Origin: UBA8337 sp965657665
GTDB lineage: Bacteria; Pseudomonadota; Alphaproteobacteria; RS24
DNA: 10,403 nucleotides
NCBI GenBank assembly: GCA_965657665.1
Contig: CBFHPF010000050.1
Coordinates: 1-10,403 of the forward strand
Direction of reading: 5' to 3'
Each line of letters opens with the position of its first letter. Positions within the stretch are counted from its first letter, which is position 1. Made by a program: the position numbers and the translations under genes. Below the pieces are notes generated by a model, which saw only the letters and a list, made by a program, of their open reading frames with translations, did not search any database and was not told the origin of the DNA. Positions 6,977 to 10,403 of this stretch are shown one piece after another.

Positions 6977-7276
6977 CGGTTGTCCCCTTTGAAGCGCATC
7001 AGTGGAGCGCGCCAGTCATTAAAACTTAAACGAGCCTAACAAAATTACCTGTCACCGGGCAATGAGTTTCATCGCTTATGCGTTTTAACTAAAGTGGAAG
7101 TTGCCAGTTTTATTTTTCACATTTGTTACACAATTGATTAGGATTATCAGTAAAGAATGTCGGCAATTGAGCTTGTCAGCCCAAAACTTTTTTGCTATCG
7201 GGTCGGCCAAAGATTTGGCGAAGCTGCATGCGCAAAACCGACTGCCGGTTGATCGGCTCAATTTTTGAAGACAGGG
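6977..7276. other. Divergent intergenic region between iorA and the MBL-fold hydrolase gene
   Basis: About 300 nt with no convincing gene. It must hold the promoters of both divergent units. On the plus strand TTGCCA (7101-7106) and TGTTAC (7124-7129) are 17 nt apart, but the -10 match is poor. On the minus strand no good hexamer pair was found. The part next to iorA holds its ribosome-binding site (AAGGGGA). The part next to the hydrolase has short hairpin-forming stretches, such as GCCG-GTTGAT-CGGC near 7245-7258 followed by a short T-run, too weak to call a terminator. Confidence 0.5.
7123..7133. promoter_or_regulatory. Candidate GntR/FadR-type operator palindrome
   Basis: TTGTTACACAA is a palindrome of two TTGT/ACAA arms around a 3-nt centre. 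It matches the TNGTNNNACNA pattern described for the FadR subfamily of GntR repressors, which often control catabolic operons. It sits mid-way between the divergent iorA and hydrolase genes and overlaps the weak plus-strand -10 candidate. An 11-nt loose pattern occurs by chance fairly often and no regulator gene is in the window, so the call is tentative. Confidence 0.25.
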
Positions 7277-8374
7277 ATGAGTGAACAAATGACCGAAAAA
7301 ATGAAAAAAATTCTGAAAATCATCGGTATTGCCGCGCTCGGCGTGGTGGTGTTCATCGGCGTGGTTGTCACGCTGGTTTTGAATAATGAAACGGCGCAAG
7401 ACCGCTTGGTCAAACGGGCTTTGGCAGCGCGCTTAACGGCGCCGCCAGCTGTTTTCGGTGGCGATAATTTGGATATTGTTTTTTGTGGCACGGCCTCGCC
7501 AATGGGCGGGTCAGGTGCGCGCGGCACGGCGCAAAGCTGTGTTGGCGTTTTTGTCGGCGATAAGTTCTTTTTGGTGGATGCCGGTGCGCGTTCGGCTGAT
7601 AAGGCGACCGCATTGGGCTTTCCGATGCAACGCTTGGACGGTATTTTGCTGACGCATTTCCATTCCGACCATATTGCCGCTTTGGGCGAAATGCATTTGG
7701 CCAGCTGGGTGCGCGGCCGCCCGCAAAAATTAGCGGTCTATGGCGGGCCGGGTGTTTCCCAAGTGGTTGACGGTTTTAACATGGCCTATGGGCAAGACTA
7801 CACCTACCGTACAGGCCACCATGGCGAAGATTTCGTGCCGTCTGCTACCGCCGGATTGGTATCTCAAACAATTACTGAAGAAGGTGTTTTCTATGACCAA
7901 GACGGCGTAAAAATTACCGCCGTCACGGTTTCACACCCACCAATTGAACCGGCTATGGCGTATCGCTTTGACTATAAAGGCCGCTCGGTTCTCATTAGCG
8001 GCGACACGGTGAAAGACAATAATCTGATCGGCGCGGCAAAAAATGTCGACGTGCTTATTCATGAAGTACTGCAGCCGCGCCTGGTTGGAACAGTCATCGA
8101 GAGCTTGGCAGAAAACGGCCAGACGAAACTGTCACAAATCATCACCGACACATTGGATTACCACACCTCGCCGGTTGAAGCGGCGGAAGCCGCCAATGAG
8201 GCAAATGCGGATTTGCTGGTTTTCTATCATTACGCGCCCGTACCGCAAAACGCCATTATGGACCGTATTTATATGCGCGGCATTGATGATATTCGCCCCG
8301 AAGGCGTTTTGGCGGCGCAAGACGGCACGCATATCTCAATTGCGCCTGATGGGAAAATCAGCGTCTCCAAGTGA
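7277..8374 (+). CDS. Membrane-anchored metallo-beta-lactamase-fold hydrolase (RNase Z/arylsulfatase-like)
   Basis: 365 aa from ATG 7277. An N-terminal membrane anchor or signal spans about residues 12-36 (ILKIIGIAALGVVVFIGVVV), preceded by lysines, so the catalytic domain should lie outside the cytoplasmic membrane. The MBL domain has strand DIVFCGTASPMGGSGARG (66-83), the metal site HFHSDH (127-132), SHPP with His220, SGDT with Asp243, and a late FYHYAP with His318; His296 is also conserved-looking. This set resembles the RNase Z/AtsA-type branch of the superfamily, whose members include arylsulfatases, lactonases and phosphodiesterases. The substrate cannot be named. The start is uncertain: ATG 7277, ATG 7289 and ATG 7301 are all in frame before the anchor, and GGATGAG fits ATG 7289 about as well. 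It is divergent from iorAB; a functional link is unproven. Confidence 0.85.
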   Translation: MSEQMTEKMKKILKIIGIAALGVVVFIGVVVTLVLNNETAQDRLVKRALAARLTAPPAVFGGDNLDIVFCGTASPMGGSGARGTAQSCVGVFVGDKFFLVDAGARSADKATALGFPMQRLDGILLTHFHSDHIAALGEMHLASWVRGRPQKLAVYGGPGVSQVVDGFNMAYGQDYTYRTGHHGEDFVPSATAGLVSQTITEEGVFYDQDGVKITAVTVSHPPIEPAMAYRFDYKGRSVLISGDTVKDNNLIGAAKNVDVLIHEVLQPRLVGTVIESLAENGQTKLSQIITDTLDYHTSPVEAAEAANEANADLLVFYHYAPVPQNAIMDRIYMRGIDDIRPEGVLAAQDGTHISIAPDGKISVSK

Positions 8375-8410
8375 CGCGCTTTCAGTTTGTAAGTAAAGCG
8401 GTGTGACCCC

Positions 8411-8438
8411 TCATGGGTCGCGGCTCATGGGTCGCGGC
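8411..8438. repeat. Perfect 14-bp tandem duplication
   Basis: TCATGGGTCGCGGC occurs twice head to tail (8411-8424 and 8425-8438) with no mismatch. The first copy contributes GGGTC to a hairpin with GACCC at 8405-8409. It lies about 32 nt upstream of the PHO-box-like element. It could be a slippage duplication or part of a binding site; nothing in the sequence decides this. Confidence 0.85.
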
Positions 8439-8470
8439 CAAAAATATCGCGTGCCAAAAGCGTCTTATTA

Positions 8471-8488
8471 GTGTCGCATAAGTGTCAC
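8471..8488 (+). promoter_or_regulatory. PHO-box-like element (candidate PhoB binding site)
   Basis: GTGTCGC (8471-8477) and GTGTCAC (8482-8488) are two heptamers separated by exactly four bases, ATAA. This is the layout of a PHO box, two CTGTCAT-like direct repeats with an A/T-rich 4-nt spacer. The second half matches the TGTCA core fully and the first has one change (TGTCG). It ends 44 nt before the olsB ATG. PhoB-type promoters usually lack a good -35 and need a -10 about 10 nt after the box; only a weak candidate (GATGAA, 8499-8504) is there. OlsB is phosphate-regulated in Sinorhizobium, which supports the call. Confidence 0.55.
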
Positions 8489-8532
8489 CAATGCAGTTGA
8501 TGAACGGGCCAAAGAGAATTAGGAGCCCAAAT

Positions 8533-9441
8533 ATGTCACAAGTGCTGACCGATATCACCTCGCCATCCGCCGCCATGCCGCAAAATGCGCACCAAACATC
8601 CTCGCGCGAAGACATCTGTGTGCTGGCAGAAAGCGGGCCGCTGACCGTGCGTTTGGCGCAAAGCAAAAAAGACATTAAAGCGGCGCAAGCACTGCGCTAT
8701 CGGGTGTTCTATAAAACCATGGGCGCGCACCCAAAATTTCGCCAAAGGCTGAGCCGGGTCGATAGCGACCGTTATGACGGCCTATGCGACCATCTGCTTT
8801 TGACCACCACCGACAAAGTAAAAAAAGCGCCAAAAAAAGCCCGGCTTGCCAATGGTGAAACAATTATCGGTTGTTATCGCTTGTTGCGCCGCGACGTCGC
8901 CGAGCGCGAAAGCGGCTTTTATACGCAAGGTGAATTTGACCTGACACCGTTTTTGAACAGTGTTGGCCGTGACCTTAATTTGTTGGAATTGGGTCGCTCT
9001 TGTGTGCATCCGGACTATCGCTCCGGCAAAGGCATTTCGCTGATGTGGAAAGGCCTCGGCGCTTATGTGGCGCAACACGGCATTGATGCGATGATGGGCT
9101 GCGCCAGCTTCTCAGGCACTGACCCGCACGCCTTGGCACAACCGCTCAGCTATTTGCATCATCACCATGCCGGCACGGATGGCTGGCAAGTGCGCGCGCA
9201 TGACGACCAATTTGTCGATATGAATATGCTGGCGGCAGATGCTATTGACGAAAAAGCGGCGCGTCGCGCTTTGCCGCCTGTATTGCGCGGTTATATCCGC
9301 TCCGGTGCGTTAGTTGGCACGGGCGCGGTTATCGACCATCGCTTTAACACGGTTGATGTTTTTGTGCTGATGCCGATGCAGCAATTATCCGACCGCTATC
9401 GTCGGCGTTATGCGGTTGACGAGCAAGCTTCACAAAACTGA
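8533..9441 (+). CDS. olsB: L-ornithine N(alpha)-acyltransferase OlsB (GNAT/hemolysin-type acyltransferase)
   Basis: 302 aa, the size of alphaproteobacterial OlsB. It would transfer a 3-hydroxyacyl chain from acyl carrier protein to ornithine, giving the lyso-ornithine lipid that OlsA completes. Motifs are LTVRLAQSKKDIKAAQALRY (37-56) with RVFY, LELGRSCVHPDYRSGKG (151-167), GCASFSGTDPHAL (189-201), LSYLHHHHA plus WQVRAH (205-223), and the C-terminal LPPVLRGYIRSGALVGTGAV (247-266) then DHRFNTVDVFVL, all diagnostic of the OlsB branch. A lysine-rich insertion lies at 95-104. ATG 8533 is chosen because AGGAG stands 7 nt upstream; an in-frame GTG at 8482 falls inside the PHO-box-like element. No olsA is visible, so the second acylation gene must lie elsewhere if present. 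arsC follows after 26 nt on the same strand. Confidence 0.9.
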   Translation: MSQVLTDITSPSAAMPQNAHQTSSREDICVLAESGPLTVRLAQSKKDIKAAQALRYRVFYKTMGAHPKFRQRLSRVDSDRYDGLCDHLLLTTTDKVKKAPKKARLANGETIIGCYRLLRRDVAERESGFYTQGEFDLTPFLNSVGRDLNLLELGRSCVHPDYRSGKGISLMWKGLGAYVAQHGIDAMMGCASFSGTDPHALAQPLSYLHHHHAGTDGWQVRAHDDQFVDMNMLAADAIDEKAARRALPPVLRGYIRSGALVGTGAVIDHRFNTVDVFVLMPMQQLSDRYRRRYAVDEQASQN

Positions 9442-9467
9442 CATATGCTGCTTTTAATTCGTGTGTC

Positions 9468-9899
9468 ATGAAAAACATCCTCTTCTTATGCACCGGCAAT
9501 AGCTGCCGCTCGGTTTTGGCTGAAGCTTATATGAATTATGCTGGAGATGGCTGGCAGGCTTATTCTGCCGGGTCAACGCCAACCGGCGAAGTGCACCCTA
9601 TGGCCTTGGAAACACTCGCCGCATTAGGCATTGAAGTCGATTATGCCCGCTCAAAAAGCTGGGATGAATTTGGCGCGGCCGACGCCCCGCAAATGGATGT
9701 GATTGTGACGGTTTGCGACAGCGCCGCAGGTGAAGCCTGCCCGATTTGGCCGGGCCATCCGACCACTTATCACTGGCCGTTTCCCGATCCGGCAAAATTT
9801 TCCGGCTCAGTTGAAGATACCAGAGACCATTTCCGCGAAGTCTTCGCGATGATTAAAAAACAGCTCGACGGCTTTTTGGCAGACAAGGCAGACGCATGA
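9468..9899 (+). CDS. arsC: Arsenate reductase ArsC, low-molecular-weight phosphatase type
   Basis: 143 aa. Reduces arsenate to arsenite in the cytoplasm. The N-terminal phosphatase loop CTGNSCRS (8-15) carries nucleophile Cys8 and Arg14. Cys83 and Cys91 in CDSAAGEACP supply the redox cascade cysteines, one residue further apart than in S. aureus ArsC (Cys82/Cys89). Asp107 in HWPFPDPA is the general acid. Low-molecular-weight tyrosine phosphatases lack the extra cysteines, so ArsC is the better call, and the aquaporin directly downstream agrees. The aquaporin start overlaps this stop as ATGA. The ribosome-binding site is poor, so translation may depend on olsB upstream (26-nt gap). No arsR is visible in the window. 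Confidence 0.93.
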   Translation: MKNILFLCTGNSCRSVLAEAYMNYAGDGWQAYSAGSTPTGEVHPMALETLAALGIEVDYARSKSWDEFGAADAPQMDVIVTVCDSAAGEACPIWPGHPTTYHWPFPDPAKFSGSVEDTRDHFREVFAMIKKQLDGFLADKADA

Positions 9900-10403
9900 C
9901 CCGCCAGTTATTTGCCGAGGCACTCGGCACTTTGCTTCTTGTATGCACAGTTGTCGGCTCGGGCATTATGGCGGTCAATTTGGCCGATGGAAATAATGCC
10001 GTCGCGCTGCTGGGCAACACCATTGCAACCGGCGCTATTCTTTACGTGCTGATTACTGTTTTAGGGCCGATTTCCGGCGCGCATTTCAACCCTGCCGTCT
10101 CTTTGGTGTTTCGCCTGAGAGGCGAGTTGGACAATGCGCATTTCATCGCCTTTGTCGCTGCGCAAGCTGTCGGTGGGCTGGCAGGTACGGCGCTAGCGCA
10201 TGCCATGTTTGAACTGACTTTATTCACCCCTTCGGTGAATATTCGGACCGGTCACGGACAATTTATCGCCGAAGCCGTGGCGACTTTCGGCCTTGTTATG
10301 ACCATATTGGGCGGCATTAAATATCGCGCTGAGGCCGTGCCGATGCTGGTCGGCCTGTATATCACCGCCGGTTATTGGTTTACCGCATCGACCAGTTTTG
10401 CCA
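9896..10403 (+). CDS. MIP-family aquaporin/aquaglyceroporin (AqpS-like), 3' end beyond the window
   Basis: The first 169 codons of a major intrinsic protein, open to the window edge. The translation begins MTRQLFAEALGTLLLVCTVV. The first NPA motif is in SGAHFNPAVS (60-69; Asn65-Pro66-Ala67). The second half restarts with GQFIAEAVATFGLVM, and the last residues, STSFA, are exactly where the second motif (S-F-x-NPA) should follow. About four to five membrane segments are visible. In Sinorhizobium meliloti, AqpS replaces an arsenite pump: ArsC makes arsenite, which leaves down its gradient through the channel. The 4-nt overlap with arsC supports the same job here. Solute selectivity cannot be judged from the part seen. 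Confidence 0.92.
   Translation, partial: MTRQLFAEALGTLLLVCTVVGSGIMAVNLADGNNAVALLGNTIATGAILYVLITVLGPISGAHFNPAVSLVFRLRGELDNAHFIAFVAAQAVGGLAGTALAHAMFELTLFTPSVNIRTGHGQFIAEAVATFGLVMTILGGIKYRAEAVPMLVGLYITAGYWFTASTSFA

Larger units (their letters stand above)
8375..8532. other. Intergenic region upstream of olsB
   Basis: It holds, in order, a hairpin CGCTTT/AAAGCG (8377-8382 and 8395-8400) without a T-run, a GACCC/GGGTC hairpin (8405-8419), a perfect 14-bp tandem repeat, a PHO-box-like element and the olsB ribosome-binding site AGGAG (8521-8525). No clear intrinsic terminator for the upstream hydrolase gene was found. Confidence 0.6.

Noticed and set aside
7131..7170. Two CAATTGA copies 33 bp apart as a paired operator
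   Set aside because: The motif is only 7 bp and A/T-rich, so chance occurrence is likely; nothing else supports a binding site.
8377..8400. Terminator after the MBL hydrolase gene
   Set aside because: A 6-bp stem (CGCTTT/AAAGCG) with a 12-nt loop and no following T-run is too weak for an intrinsic terminator.
8482..9441. OlsB starting at GTG 8482
   Set aside because: That codon lies inside the PHO-box-like element, and a textbook AGGAG precedes ATG 8533 by 7 nt.
9423..9462. Terminator between olsB and arsC
   Set aside because: AGCAAGC can pair with GCTGCT only with a bulge and a long loop before TTTTAATT; this is too weak to split the operon.
1..10403. Mobile elements, CRISPR arrays, tRNA genes or riboswitches
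   Set aside because: No transposase or integrase motif, regular spaced repeats or tRNA-like folds were seen. No molybdenum-cofactor riboswitch-like structure was recognised upstream of iorA or xdhC, though no covariance search could be run.

Overview
The window looks like chromosomal DNA of an alphaproteobacterium of moderate GC content (judged by eye, not counted). The clues are an OlsB-type ornithine-lipid acyltransferase, a low-molecular-weight ArsC paired with an aquaporin (the rhizobial AqpS arrangement), and an IorAB-type molybdenum hydroxylase beside dedicated XdhC and MocA-like genes. The genus cannot be named. No tRNA, rRNA, insertion sequence, phage gene or CRISPR array was seen, and coding density is high.

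Positions 1-6976 are a long minus-strand block. In transcription order it reads iorA-like [2Fe-2S] subunit, iorB-like Tat-exported molybdenum subunit, an intrinsic terminator-like hairpin, xdhC, a mocA-like nucleotidyltransferase, a TauE/SafE-type permease, moaA, moaD, moaE and the first 24 codons of moaB. From xdhC to moaB every junction overlaps by 4-8 nt or has a 1-nt gap, which implies one translationally coupled unit. The logic is coherent. MoaA starts the pterin pathway, MoaD/MoaE make the dithiolene of molybdopterin, MoaB (an adenylyltransferase relative) activates it, and the MocA-like protein would turn Mo-molybdopterin into the CMP dinucleotide form. XdhC would then protect, sulfurate and insert that form into IorB. 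The block is an enzyme plus most of its cofactor supply line. moaC, moeA and a molybdate ABC transporter are not visible here.

Positions 6977-7276 are a divergent intergenic region. It carries one GntR/FadR-like palindrome but no convincing promoter.

Positions 7277-10403 are on the plus strand: a membrane-anchored metallo-beta-lactamase-fold hydrolase, a 158-nt gap with a perfect 14-bp tandem repeat and a good PHO-box-like element, then olsB, arsC and an aquaporin cut off by the window edge. The PHO-box-like element lies 44 nt upstream of the olsB start. It suggests a phosphate-starvation unit that makes a phosphorus-free membrane lipid and also handles arsenate, the toxic phosphate analogue taken up when phosphate is scarce. 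This reading is an inference and is the most interesting hypothesis in the window, followed by the permease embedded in the cofactor operon and the terminator between enzyme and cofactor genes.
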